From Cohnella nanjingensis (GTDB lineage: Bacteria; Bacillota; Bacilli; Paenibacillales; Paenibacillaceae), in contig NZ_JACJVP010000005.1 in the NCBI RefSeq assembly GCF_014212125.1, forward strand, positions 107,425-171,424: a stretch of 64,000 nucleotides of DNA. The letters are read 5' to 3'. The notes under the pieces are model-generated. The model worked only from the letters and a program-made list of their open reading frames with translations, had not been told where the DNA came from and ran no database searches. A program made the translations under genes and the position numbers. Positions 40,603-49,632 of this stretch are shown in pieces (position 1 is the first letter of the stretch; every line of letters starts with the position of its first letter).

Positions 40603-42232
40603 ACTTCATCGCCTTGTAGGCTGCCGTGCGCTCATCGAGAATCGCCTGTCCGCCGCTTGACAGATAATCCTTCATCATCGATTCGTACGTGCCGTCGAAT
40701 TGCTCGGGCTTCACCATCGCCGTCTTGACGATGATTTCTTTGAACTTGTCTTGCAGCGTGGTGCCGTATTTCGCTTCCGCTTCGATCGGCTTGTCGAACC
40801 GCACCGGCTTGAACGTATCCGAGCGGGATATCGTCAACGCCTTGCGCGTCTCTTCCTGATATGGCTGCGGCATGCCTACGACGTAGGCCTCGATGTTCTT
40901 GTCCGCGTCGCCGAGCTGCTTGCCGTTGGAGATAATCGCCATATCGCCTTGGTTGTAAAGGCGGTTCTTGATTTCCTCGGCCGCGTTCGTATTCATGACT
41001 GGAGTCCCGTCTTTTAACGTGTAGTTTTCGCCTTCCACGCCGTTCTGCATCTTGAATAGATTGTCGCCGGAAGCCATCCAGTCGAGGTATTTGATCGCTT
41101 CGACCGCATTCTTGCTGGACTTCGGAATCATGAGGTACATGCCGATCGGCGTATATTCCGGCTTCGGATGTTTGCCTTCTTCGTTCGTATATACGTCGAC
41201 CGCGGCGAGCTTCGCATCCGGCATGTTTTTTTGCAGGGTCGCGTAGAGGCCGTCGGCGTAGAACGGGTTCATATCATCCTCGCTGAAGAAGCCGACGAGT
41301 CCGCTGGAGACGTTCTGACTCAGCTTCGTCTTGTCTTTGTCGAGTCCGAAGTCCGGGCTGATCAGCTTTTCGTTGTACAGCTTGTTCATGAATTGCAAGG
41401 CGTCCTTGAAGCCCGGCAGCAGCGTCGGAAAGTCGTTCGAGCCTAACTGCTGGGTTAACGTATAGCGTTGTTCCTCGGACGTCGGCTTGATGAACGACCA
41501 GATGAGCGGCTCATATTGGGCCGGCGCGATCGACATGCCGAGCGGAATGACTTTGCCTCCGGTTTGACCGGGGTCTTTGTCTTTAAACGCCTTCAGCGTG
41601 GCATACAATTCATCCGTCGTTTGCGGCATCGGCAGACTCAGCTTATCGAGCCAGTCTTGACGGATGAAGGAAGCGTACTTGCCCAGATGCGACCGTCTGG
41701 CGGGCAGCGCGTATAGTTTGCCGTCGTACTGGCCGTACGCTAACGTATCTTCTCCCAAAAAGTTTTTGAGGTTCGGACCGTACTGGTCCAGCAGCTCGCC
41801 GAGATCGGTCAAGCCGCCTTGTTGGGCATAGCGGTTGAACGTCGGCGTATCGTACGTGAACACGACGTCGGGTACGTCGGTGCCGCTCGCCATGAGCACG
41901 TTGAGCTTATTGACTTCTTCGGAGCGAGGAACCGGGACGTATTGTACGTTAATGTTGTTCGGCGTACCGAAGTTGTCCTGAACGAACGTGGTGAGATAAT
42001 TTTTGGTAATCGAAGAACCGGTGGGAGAGTTGCCGCGATCGAACACTTCGACTTTAAGCGTGGCCGCCTTGGTCTTGGCGGAGGAGCCGGCGGACGCGGT
42101 AGCGGAAGCGCTCCCGCCGTTATCCGCGTTGTTGCTGCTGCAGGCCGCTAGCAATACCGAGCCTGCGATAGATAGCGCGACCAATTGACCGGTTCGTTTC
42201 TTGAAGCTTGCATGTCGCCTCTTTTGAACCAT
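40601..42232 (-). CDS. Extracellular solute-binding lipoprotein (LplA/YtcQ type)
   Basis: A 543-residue lipoprotein. The signal peptide ends in LLAAC, followed by a Ser/Ala/Asn linker and a large two-lobe sugar-binding domain. LPARRSHLGKYASFIRQDWLDKL and YLDWMASGDNLFKMQNGVEGENY are typical of the LplA/LipO/YtcQ branch. AAAGGGG eight bases before the ATG at 42232 sets the start; an earlier ATG at 42277 lacks one. First gene of the minus-strand uptake operon. The ligand is probably an oligosaccharide released by lyases. Confidence 0.92.
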   Translation of the reverse strand: MVQKRRHASFKKRTGQLVALSIAGSVLLAACSSNNADNGGSASATASAGSSAKTKAATLKVEVFDRGNSPTGSSITKNYLTTFVQDNFGTPNNINVQYVPVPRSEEVNKLNVLMASGTDVPDVVFTYDTPTFNRYAQQGGLTDLGELLDQYGPNLKNFLGEDTLAYGQYDGKLYALPARRSHLGKYASFIRQDWLDKLSLPMPQTTDELYATLKAFKDKDPGQTGGKVIPLGMSIAPAQYEPLIWSFIKPTSEEQRYTLTQQLGSNDFPTLLPGFKDALQFMNKLYNEKLISPDFGLDKDKTKLSQNVSSGLVGFFSEDDMNPFYADGLYATLQKNMPDAKLAAVDVYTNEEGKHPKPEYTPIGMYLMIPKSSKNAVEAIKYLDWMASGDNLFKMQNGVEGENYTLKDGTPVMNTNAAEEIKNRLYNQGDMAIISNGKQLGDADKNIEAYVVGMPQPYQEETRKALTISRSDTFKPVRFDKPIEAEAKYGTTLQDKFKEIIVKTAMVKPEQFDGTYESMMKDYLSSGGQAILDERTAAYKAMK

Positions 42233-42456
42233 GGTTCCAACCCCTTTGTGTTGTTGAATGGATTCCGAATCCGGCAACGATTGAATGCGGTTGCAAACGT
42301 ATGATTTTGGAGCCGATCATCGGAATGGCCTCAGTATGTCATGCGCAATGACGCAACGACAATAAACTAGTTTCCGAAGGGCAAACCGACGCGACGAAGC
42401 CCGCCGTTATGCGATTTCACGGCGCCGAATGAACCAAATTCCCGATATAAACCGAA

Positions 42457-42482
42457 TTCGGGCGGTGTCTCGACCGCCCGAA
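42457..42482 (-). terminator. Hairpin after the AraC-type sensor gene
   Basis: CGGGCGGT pairs with ACCGCCCG. On the minus strand the following bases are only moderately T-rich, so termination may be weak. Confidence 0.4.
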
Positions 42483-42510
42483 CACATCGTTATAGGATAG
42501 AACGCGCATC

Positions 42511-44736
42511 TTATAGAGGAGCGGATGGCCGTATTTTGAGCTTGCGGAAGTCGCCCGGCGTGACGCCGATCGTTCGTTTGAACACGCGGCCGAACGTAAT
42601 GGCGTTGGCATACCCGACTTGAAGCGCGATATTCTGGATCGTATCGGCGCTATCGGCTAGCAGCTGCTCGGCATGCTGCATGCGAAGCTGTACGAGGAAA
42701 TCGACGAACTTCATGTCGTATTCCTGCTTGAATAGATAGCTGGCGTATTTGCCGGTAATTTGAAAGCGGTCGCTCAAATGCTTGAGCGACAGGTCGGGAT
42801 CGGCGAAGTTCTCCTGAATGTAGCCTCGCATCTCCGTGATCATCGCTTTGTAGTTCTTCGTCTCGCTGACGGCGACATAGGTTCGGTAAATTTCGTTCAG
42901 GTATTCCAACAGTCGTATTCTCATCTCGGAGAGGGAGGGAGCGGCTAGCAGCCTGCGCAGCCAATCGTCGGCGTTCTCTCCTTCGAAGCAATCGTGCAGA
43001 GACGCGGACAACTCCTTGAGCTCGCGTCCCAGCATCTGTAGAAGCAGCCGCAGCAAGGCGTGGACGTCTTCGTCTCGCGGCGCGTCGGCTCCCAATCGTT
43101 CGAAGATGCCATCCAGTCGTTCGCGCCAGCGTTCGTTCGTCAAGCGGAAGTCCTGTACGCAATCGGCGCAGAGCTGCATGTATTTGAACATCTCGACCTG
43201 CCGTCCGCTCGGCACGTCTTCGATATCCGTCACGAAAGCTTGGCCGATGGACAGCTGACGATCCAAAGCGGACAGAGAAGCTTTGTACGAGCGGGTCAGT
43301 TGGCTCCATTCGGTGACGACGATGCCGATGCCGAAGGAAAGGGAGAGCCGCAGATGTTCCGCCATCCAGCTTCGGGCGGCCGAGGAGGCGCCGCGGAGCC
43401 GCTCCTTCATCTCGGCGCATTCCGCGGGCGCGGCCAGAATGAACGCGATTCGGTCGGGGCCCGTCCACTCTCCCCAGCCCTCCAGTCCTTCGTTGCGAAC
43501 CAACTCCTGCATGACGTTGCCGAGCGCGTATTTCATCATGTTTTGCTCGCTGGAGGAATAGGCGTTCTGGAATTCCTCATCCTGGTTCAGCTTGATCGAG
43601 ATGACGGCATACTGGCCGGATTCCCGCAGCAGGTTCAGCTTGCGGAGCCGAAGATGAGTCTCCTGGGACCATCCGCCGACGATCAGATCGATGAACAGCT
43701 GCCGGCGCTGGATCAGGACGCTCTCCTGCTGCTCCTTCTCGTAATCGATCGTCTGATGAATGAGATTTTCCAGCGCCCGGTCGATCCGCGACAGATCGTC
43801 CAGCTTGACCGGCGCGCCGTCGCTGCGAACTTGAAGCGTCTGGATACGGCTGATCATCAACTGGATCGGCTTATAGTTCCGTCTGGTAATCCAAATGATA
43901 TAGAAGAGAGCGGCAGCGAACGTAAGCAGCGCAACCGCCACCCACGCATAGGAGATGACGGACACCCAAGCGAACAGTTGGCCGCTCTGAAGGCCGCTCT
44001 CGAAGGTCCAGTTCAGCGCGTCCGAGCGGCTCGCGGTCAGCACCTTGCCTGCTCGGACCCGATCGACGCCGTTGTCGGAGGGGTAGACGGTCTGTCCGGT
44101 CGCGTCGGTAATTTGCAGGAACGAGACGTTGTGATTGGTCATGCCCGAGATCATCTGCTCCAACCCGTATAGGCGGATATTGATGACGAGAAGACCTTCG
44201 TTGCCAAACGGGAGGGGAGCGGATTTGTACATCGAGACGACCCTGACCGGCTCGGCGCCGTCGTATTCGCGATAGGCGCGAATCGGCGACCAGCCCCGGT
44301 AATCCCGATGGTTCCAGGCTTGCTCGACGAAGGCGCGATCTCCGAACGACGACAGATCCGTTTGTCCGTTCTTGGTCAGAACAGCGCCGTCCGATTCGCG
44401 GTACATGTAGACCGATTCGATCAATTCGTTATTCTCCACGATGGCGGCCAAGCTGTGCACGACGCCGAATTTGATCTCTTGGTTGGCCGAATGGTTCATA
44501 TAAGCGGCGTAGTTCGCGTTCTTGACCGCTTCGCCCGAGACGGTCATCTCGATCTCATGGGCGGCGCGCTCGATGCTGTCGACGGTGTAACCGGTAGAGA
44601 TGCCGTCCGCTTTTTTCGTCTCCGTCCGCGAGATCTCGCTTACCGCAATGAAAGAAAGGGAGATGATGATGAAGAAGGTTAGCACGAGAATGGGGAAGTA
44701 CGAGAACAGCAGACGAAAATACCAATTGCGAAGCAT
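42511..44736 (-). CDS. Membrane-anchored AraC-family sensor-regulator
   Basis: A 741-residue one-component regulator. A membrane segment at about 9-30, an extracytoplasmic Cache-like sensor (about 31-275), a second membrane segment (about 280-305), a HAMP/coiled region, a degenerate central domain, and a C-terminal AraC HTH pair (AEQLLADSADTIQNIALQVGYANAITFGRVFKRTIGVTPGDFR region). AGGAGG precedes the ATG at 44736. This layout (YesS/YtdP type) senses sugars outside the cell and activates the adjacent uptake operon, here the LplABC-like genes. Two HTH motifs are intact. Confidence 0.88.
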   Translation of the reverse strand: MLRNWYFRLLFSYFPILVLTFFIIISLSFIAVSEISRTETKKADGISTGYTVDSIERAAHEIEMTVSGEAVKNANYAAYMNHSANQEIKFGVVHSLAAIVENNELIESVYMYRESDGAVLTKNGQTDLSSFGDRAFVEQAWNHRDYRGWSPIRAYREYDGAEPVRVVSMYKSAPLPFGNEGLLVINIRLYGLEQMISGMTNHNVSFLQITDATGQTVYPSDNGVDRVRAGKVLTASRSDALNWTFESGLQSGQLFAWVSVISYAWVAVALLTFAAALFYIIWITRRNYKPIQLMISRIQTLQVRSDGAPVKLDDLSRIDRALENLIHQTIDYEKEQQESVLIQRRQLFIDLIVGGWSQETHLRLRKLNLLRESGQYAVISIKLNQDEEFQNAYSSSEQNMMKYALGNVMQELVRNEGLEGWGEWTGPDRIAFILAAPAECAEMKERLRGASSAARSWMAEHLRLSLSFGIGIVVTEWSQLTRSYKASLSALDRQLSIGQAFVTDIEDVPSGRQVEMFKYMQLCADCVQDFRLTNERWRERLDGIFERLGADAPRDEDVHALLRLLLQMLGRELKELSASLHDCFEGENADDWLRRLLAAPSLSEMRIRLLEYLNEIYRTYVAVSETKNYKAMITEMRGYIQENFADPDLSLKHLSDRFQITGKYASYLFKQEYDMKFVDFLVQLRMQHAEQLLADSADTIQNIALQVGYANAITFGRVFKRTIGVTPGDFRKLKIRPSAPL

Positions 44737-44832
44737 AGGATGTCCTCCTGAACAAAGTCGATACTGTAGGTGGGCATGCGGGCCGCAGGAGCGGCGGATG
44801 AAACCGAACAAATGCGAAGGCATGGCCTTTTA

Positions 44833-44884
44833 GGAAGCTGTGAAGGCAGGGACTATTTGGAAGCTGTGAAGGCAGGGACTATTT
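44833..44884. repeat. 26-bp direct duplication
   Basis: GGAAGCTGTGAAGGCAGGG-ACTATTT occurs twice in a row, with a short third start (GGAAGC). It lies in the leader of the AraC-type gene. No function evident. Confidence 0.7.
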
Positions 44885-45091
44885 GGAAGCGCTATCATTA
44901 GTGGAGGAGCGTTAAGGTAAGCGGTTTACCATGCAAATATTGTATCATAACCGGTCATCGATACGCACCTCCTTCGCCAGAACGTCCGGGCGGGTGAATG
45001 CGTCGTTATCCGGGGAGCAAAATTAACACTCATGACCGTTCCGGCCGCAAGTGATGATGAAGAGGCTTAAGGCACGCGCATTTTCATAAAA

Positions 45092-45530
45092 AACGTATCG
45101 TTACTGTGGCTGGCGAGCGTCCTACGCGCGCTGTAACGATAAAATGTATCGTTAGAGCGGCTGGCGAGCGTCCTACGCGCGCTGCAACGATAAAATGTAT
45201 CGTTAGAGCGGCTGGCGAGCGCCCTACGCGCGCTGCAACGATAAAATGTATCGTTAGAGCGGCTGGCGAGCGCCCTACGCGCGCTGCAACGATAAAATGT
45301 ATCGTTAGAGCGGCTGGCGAGCGCCCTACGCGCACTGTAACGATAAAATGTATCGTTACAGCGGCTGGCGAGCGCCCTACGCGCACTGTAACGATAAAAT
45401 GTATCGTTACAGCGGCTGTCGAGCGCCCTACACGCGCTGTAACGATAAAATGTATCGTTATAGCGGCTGGCGAGCGCCCTATGCGCGCTGTAACGATAAA
45501 ATGTATCGTTAGAGCGGGAAATGCGGCGGC
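45092..45530. repeat. Tandem array C, 51-bp period, hairpin units
   Basis: Eight full units with starts exactly 51 bp apart (45135, 45186, 45237, 45288, 45339, 45390, 45441, 45492) and a partial leading unit at 45092. Each carries the hairpin TAACGATA-AAATG-TATCGTTA and a GC-rich linker with GGCTGGCGAGCG. Linkers are nearly identical. Open frames through it are repeat artefacts. The 45.5 kb tail holds a decayed unit. Confidence 0.88.
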
Positions 45531-45612
45531 TCGACACGATGTAGCGATAGAAATGCAGTATCGCCGTTCCCGTCACAGGCCATGATGGAAATGCTTCAGA
45601 CCGTGCATTTTC

Positions 45613-45643
45613 AAAAAAAAAGAGGAACCCGTCAAGGCTCCCC
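45613..45643 (-). terminator. Intrinsic terminator after namA
   Basis: On the minus strand GGGGAGCC pairs with GGGTTCCTC (with G-T pairs), then nine T. Confidence 0.75.
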
Positions 45644-45647
45644 TTTT

Positions 45648-45745
45648 AGTCATATAGCAACCAGCATGTATCAATCGCACGCCTATCCATTCCTGTAGAA
45701 ACGTCGGTCTAAAAGCGTGGCTCTCTTCTAAGGAGAAGGCCTGCC
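45648..45745 (+). repeat. Degenerate copy of the dispersed two-hairpin element
   Basis: Keeps AGTCATATAGC, CGCACGCCTATCCATTCCTGTA and a TCTCTTCTAAGGAGAAGG second hairpin, but both stems are damaged. It lies between namA's stop and its terminator. Confidence 0.5.
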
Positions 45746-45758
45746 CCGCACTATCCGC

Positions 45759-46781
45759 TCAATACCCGCGCAGATACGGCTTCGCGACGTCCGCCTTGCC
45801 GTCCAGCTGGCGGATCGCGTCGACCGCCCAGTACGGGTTGCGGAGCATCCCGCGGGCCACCGCTACGAGGTCGGCGTCGCCCGTGGCCACGACGTTCTCG
45901 GCGAGCTTGAAGTCATCCAGCATGCCGACGGCCATGACGGGTACGCCGAGCGATTCCTTCACCGCGCGGGCATAGGGAACTTGATAGCCCGGGAAGTTGC
46001 CGGGCTTGCCCTTCACGGCCGGGCCGCCCTCGCCGCCGGTGGAGACGTCGAACAGGTCGACGCCGGCGTCCCGGTAGGCGCGGCTGACTTCGAGGCTGTG
46101 CTTCAGGCCGTAGGCGTACGACGCGTACTCGATGGCGGAGATCCGCATCAGCAGCGGCATGTCTTCCGGCAGCACGCGCTTCACCGCGCGGATGACCTCC
46201 ACGCCGAACTTGGCGGGATCGCGGCCGAATTCGTCGTCGCGCTTGTTGATGCCCGGCGAGTGGAACTGGTGAATGAGGTAGCCGTGCGCGCCGTGCAGCT
46301 CGATCGTGTCGTACCCGGCGGCGACGGCGCGCGAAGCGGCTTGGGCGAACTTGTCGACGAGCGCCCAGACCTCCTCGGTCGTCAGGGCGCGCGGCGTCTT
46401 GGCCGTCGCGTCGAACGGCTCGTTCCACGGGCCGACGGGCACTTCGGCGTCGAGCGCTTTGCGGCCGGCATGGGCGATCTGCACGGCGATCTTGGAGCCG
46501 TATTTATGCGCTTCGTCCACGATGCGGCGATGCGCCGGAATCTGGTCGTCGGACCAGATTCCGAGATCGCGGTTGCTAATGCGGCCGTCGGGCTCGACGT
46601 CCGTCATCTCGACGATGATAAGTCCCGTTCCGCCTATGGCGCGGGAAGCGTAATGGACGAAGTGCCAGTCATTCGGCGCCCCGTCCTCCGCGTCGACGGA
46701 ATATTGGCACATCGGACTCATGACGATGCGGTTGCGCAGCGTCAATCCTTTTAGCGTATAAGGGGTGCTCAGTTGGCTCAT
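45759..46781 (-). CDS. namA: NADPH dehydrogenase NamA (Old Yellow Enzyme family, YqjM-like)
   Basis: A 340-residue FMN enzyme that reduces activated C=C bonds and nitro compounds with NADPH. The SPMCQYSVDAEDG segment carries the redox-tuning Cys of the YqjM class, with QIAHAGRKA (His pair) and HGAHGYLIHQFHSPGINKRDDEFG. GAGGAG precedes the ATG at 46781. Members respond to oxidative and electrophile stress in B. subtilis. Stand-alone gene with its own terminator. Confidence 0.94.
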   Translation of the reverse strand: MSQLSTPYTLKGLTLRNRIVMSPMCQYSVDAEDGAPNDWHFVHYASRAIGGTGLIIVEMTDVEPDGRISNRDLGIWSDDQIPAHRRIVDEAHKYGSKIAVQIAHAGRKALDAEVPVGPWNEPFDATAKTPRALTTEEVWALVDKFAQAASRAVAAGYDTIELHGAHGYLIHQFHSPGINKRDDEFGRDPAKFGVEVIRAVKRVLPEDMPLLMRISAIEYASYAYGLKHSLEVSRAYRDAGVDLFDVSTGGEGGPAVKGKPGNFPGYQVPYARAVKESLGVPVMAVGMLDDFKLAENVVATGDADLVAVARGMLRNPYWAVDAIRQLDGKADVAKPYLRGY

Positions 46782-46846
46782 GAATCTGGTCTCCTCTCCA
46801 GGATATAGGTTCTCTCTGCACCTATTGTAACAGATTCGGTCACAGT

Positions 46847-48157
46847 TTAGGAGCGGGCGGTTCGCATCTCGGTCGCCAGCCGTCTGCGGAGAAGCAGCCA
46901 TACGAGGATCGGGGAGCTTCCGAACGCGAGGAGCATGACGTTAATGACCGTCGGAGCGGTGCTCCGCGAGATGACCGCGATGAACGCAATCGTCCCGATG
47001 AATCGGCCGGCGTTCAGCGCAAGCTCGCGGAAGATGATGTATTCCTCGCGCCGCCTGACGCTCTCTTCGTTGCTGCCGATCTGGTCGAAGACGATGGAGA
47101 CGGAAGGGATCGTATACAGCGGAATGAACATCGCGGTGCCGATCCCGAAGATGAGCAGCGTGCCGTAGCTCACCCCCCAGAACAGCGGCAGGATGAACGC
47201 GCTCAACATGACGACGCCCGCGAACATCCCCCAATGCCGATAGCGGGGCTTGAGGAACCGGCCGGCCAGATAGAAGCTGGCGAGCGCGACGGCGGAAGTA
47301 TAGAGGGAGAAGTTGCCGATCTTCATCTCGCTCCGCGTGGACACGTAGACGAGCAGGGCGACCATGAAGCCGAAGATGCCCTCGCGCAGCCCTTGGGCGA
47401 CCATGGCGAGTCCGATGATACGCCAAGGGTTGTCCCGTTTGCGGATGCCCCGGAACCCTCCGCGCCAATCATAGCTGTTGTCGACTTGCCGCTTGTGCAG
47501 GAGGAAGGTCAAGAGGGCGCCCGCCAAGAAGACGGCCAGCGAGATCGAGAAGATCAGGCGGTATCCGGCGTTGCCCGACTGCCGGGTGATGAGGTAGCCG
47601 GAGATCCAGGGGACGACCATGCCCGCTACGGAGCCGAGGAGACCGGCGACGCCGTTGAACCGGTCGCGGTTGTCCCGGTTCGTGATCTCGAAGTAGACGA
47701 CGTTGAAGGCCAACCAGAACAAACCGGACGAGATGCCTTGCACGAATCCGAGGAGCGCGATGTAGCTGGCGGCCCTGGTGCCGAGCAGCAGCACGATGCC
47801 GTAGAACACGGCCGCCAGGAGGACGCCGATCCGGAGGGCGTTCATCTTGTTGCCTTCTTTGACCCATTTGCCGGCGAGCCAGAAGGTCAGCGACATCGTC
47901 AGCTGGTGCACGACCGCGAACCAGCCGAGCAGGGCGTAATCGTTCTTGATTTTCCATATGTAAATGTTCACGAACGTCCCCGACAACGCGTTGGCGCAGG
48001 TGAAGAGGGCGTTGACCCCGAGCAGCAGGAGTGCTTGACGGTCCAGCTTGCCGCTTCCTCCCTTGTCCTTCTTCGCGGGCCGCGTCTGTACGGCATCCCG
48101 TTCCCGGGCGCCGAACCCTTCGCGCAGCGAGGGACGCGCTTTGGTATGGTCCAGCAT
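46847..48157 (-). CDS. MFS transporter (YqgE-like)
   Basis: A 436-residue major facilitator with twelve hydrophobic segments after a polar N-terminus of about 40 residues. The NRDNRDRFNGVAGLLGSVAGMVVPWISGYLI region lies between segments 4 and 6 and resembles the YqgE group of Bacillales. AGGAGG precedes the ATG. Upstream of namA with a 65-bp gap, possibly co-transcribed. Substrate unknown. Confidence 0.88.
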   Translation of the reverse strand: MLDHTKARPSLREGFGARERDAVQTRPAKKDKGGSGKLDRQALLLLGVNALFTCANALSGTFVNIYIWKIKNDYALLGWFAVVHQLTMSLTFWLAGKWVKEGNKMNALRIGVLLAAVFYGIVLLLGTRAASYIALLGFVQGISSGLFWLAFNVVYFEITNRDNRDRFNGVAGLLGSVAGMVVPWISGYLITRQSGNAGYRLIFSISLAVFLAGALLTFLLHKRQVDNSYDWRGGFRGIRKRDNPWRIIGLAMVAQGLREGIFGFMVALLVYVSTRSEMKIGNFSLYTSAVALASFYLAGRFLKPRYRHWGMFAGVVMLSAFILPLFWGVSYGTLLIFGIGTAMFIPLYTIPSVSIVFDQIGSNEESVRRREEYIIFRELALNAGRFIGTIAFIAVISRSTAPTVINVMLLAFGSSPILVWLLLRRRLATEMRTARS

Positions 48158-48318
48158 CTTGGCCTCCTGGATGTCGATTCTAGGGTGCAGGCGCTATCGA
48201 GATGCGCGAGACAACCTTCCTAAGGTTCGCCAGAATGCTGGAAATCATGAGTCCAAATCCAGGGATATCGGAACAATTCCCGCCGTCCCCGCCCAGTGAA
48301 GGCGGGGGCGGCGGGCGC

Positions 48319-48470
48319 ATGCGCCAGCAGGGGATCCCCCGCGACCCGAGGGAGGCGGGGAAGCGTTCGCCGGATGCGCCTGCGGCAGATCCCGCAAATT
48401 CGGAATGGAGCGATGCGTTCGCCGGATGCGCCTCGGCAGATCCCGCCAACCCGCGGCGATAAGCATTCGC
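48319..48470. repeat. Short degenerate array E, 51-55 bp steps
   Basis: ATGCGCC landmarks at 48319, 48374 and 48425. Units share GCGTTCGCCGGATGCGCC then GGCAGATCCCGC; GGAT-GCC can pair with GGC-ATCC. It fills most of the gap between the MFS gene and the small gene at 48488. Confidence 0.55.
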
Positions 48471-48487
48471 GAGACTGCGGGTCTCGG

Positions 48488-48799
48488 CTAGATCAGCAAA
48501 GTGATGACGAGCAGTTCGTACAGGACGAGCGTAAGGATGGAGCCCGCGGCGAGCGGCCCGAAGAATCGGACGTCCTGGGGCGTCGGGTTCACCCTGAGGT
48601 GCAGGTGGCAGCCGTCGCAGCCGACCACGGTGCCCTCGTACGCATGGCCGTCGATCGTCTCTACCCGAACGGGGCGATTCACGCATGAATTGCCGATGCC
48701 GGACAGCTTCTGGCGCATCTTTTTGACGCGGCCGACCCACTCCTGTTCGGCTTGATACATCGGCGACGAGACGCCGGCGACTTCCGCTTTGCTGGACAT
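48488..48799 (-). CDS. Small protein with Sm-like segment and C-terminal membrane helix
   Basis: A 103-residue protein. Residues about 40-72 (RPVRVETIDGHAYEGTVV then HLHLRV) look like the strand-turn pattern of an Sm/LSM-like beta barrel. The last 25 residues are hydrophobic and probably membrane-inserted. Two cysteines in GCDGCH lie between strands. AGGGAGG seven bases before the ATG at 48799 sets the start. I recognise no named family; related small genes precede upp in some Paenibacillaceae by memory only, so treat function as unknown. Confidence 0.6.
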   Translation of the reverse strand: MSSKAEVAGVSSPMYQAEQEWVGRVKKMRQKLSGIGNSCVNRPVRVETIDGHAYEGTVVGCDGCHLHLRVNPTPQDVRFFGPLAAGSILTLVLYELLVITLLI

Positions 48800-48921
48800 A
48801 GGCATTCCTCCCTGGGCATTCTGCAATAGCCTATGCAGGCGTGCCCAGAACGGTCACGCCTTGGCAAATTTCGACTATTTTCATGGGTTGCGACGGATGG
48901 AGTGCGTAGGCGGGGAGACAA

Positions 48922-48930
48922 TGATATAAT
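48922..48930 (+). promoter_or_regulatory. Extended -10 promoter of upp
   Basis: TGATATAAT, 37 bp before the upp ATG. Confidence 0.6.
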
Positions 48931-48966
48931 GAACGGGCATCTGAACGGAGGAAAGGGAGGAACAAA

Positions 48967-49596
48967 ATGGGGCGCTTGCACGTCTGCGATCACCCGCTTA
49001 TCCAACATAAAGTAACATTTCTACGCGATAAAAAAACGGAGACGAAGCAATTCCGCGAGCTCGTGGACGAAATCGCGACTCTGATGGCGTACGAGGCGAC
49101 GCGAGACTTTCCGCTGGAGACGGTCCGGGTAGAGACGCCTGTCACCCTTGCGGATGGCAAAGTCATCGCCGGCCGGATGGTCGGTCTCATTCCGATTCTG
49201 CGCGCGGGGCTCGGCATGGTCGACGGCGTTCTGAAGCTGCTGCCGTCGGCGCGGGTCGGGCATATCGGGCTGTATCGCGACGAAGAGACGCTGCAGCCGG
49301 TAGAGTACTATGTGAGCCTGCCCACGGACGTGACGGAGCGCGAGCTGATCGTCCTGGATCCGATGCTGGCCACGGGCGGCTCGGCGAACGCGGCCATCTC
49401 CATCCTGAAGGGAAGAGGCTGCCGGCCGACGAAGCTGATGTGCCTCATCGCGGCGCCGGAAGGGATCAAGGCCGTTCAAGAGGCGCATCCCGACATCGAT
49501 ATTTTCGTCGCGGCGCTAGATTCCCATTTGAACGACCACGGCTATATCGTCCCCGGACTGGGCGACGCGGGAGACCGGCTCTACGGCACGAAATAA
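48967..49596 (+). CDS. upp: Uracil phosphoribosyltransferase
   Basis: A 209-residue enzyme that makes UMP from uracil and PRPP. The PRPP loop [16 protein letters not shown] is near residues 128-143 and the uracil-binding C-terminus [18 protein letters not shown] is complete. GGAGGAACAAA precedes the ATG. In Bacillales it follows glyA; here a sugar cluster and other genes are inserted between glyA and upp. Followed 36 bp later by wecB in the same orientation. Confidence 0.97.
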   Translation: MGRLHVCDHPLIQHKVTFLRDKKTETKQFRELVDEIATLMAYEATRDFPLETVRVETPVTLADGKVIAGRMVGLIPILRAGLGMVDGVLKLLPSARVGHIGLYRDEETLQPVEYYVSLPTDVTERELIVLDPMLATGGSANAAISILKGRGCRPTKLMCLIAAPEGIKAVQEAHPDIDIFVAALDSHLNDHGYIVPGLGDAGDRLYGTK

Positions 49597-49632
49597 TACG
49601 TTATTCTATTCGGCAAGGAGAGGATTCGGCCA

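Noticed and set aside
45067..45585. Repeat proteins encoded across array C on either strand
   Set aside because: The 51-bp period keeps all frames open; no start signals, and the hairpin plan explains the sequence better.
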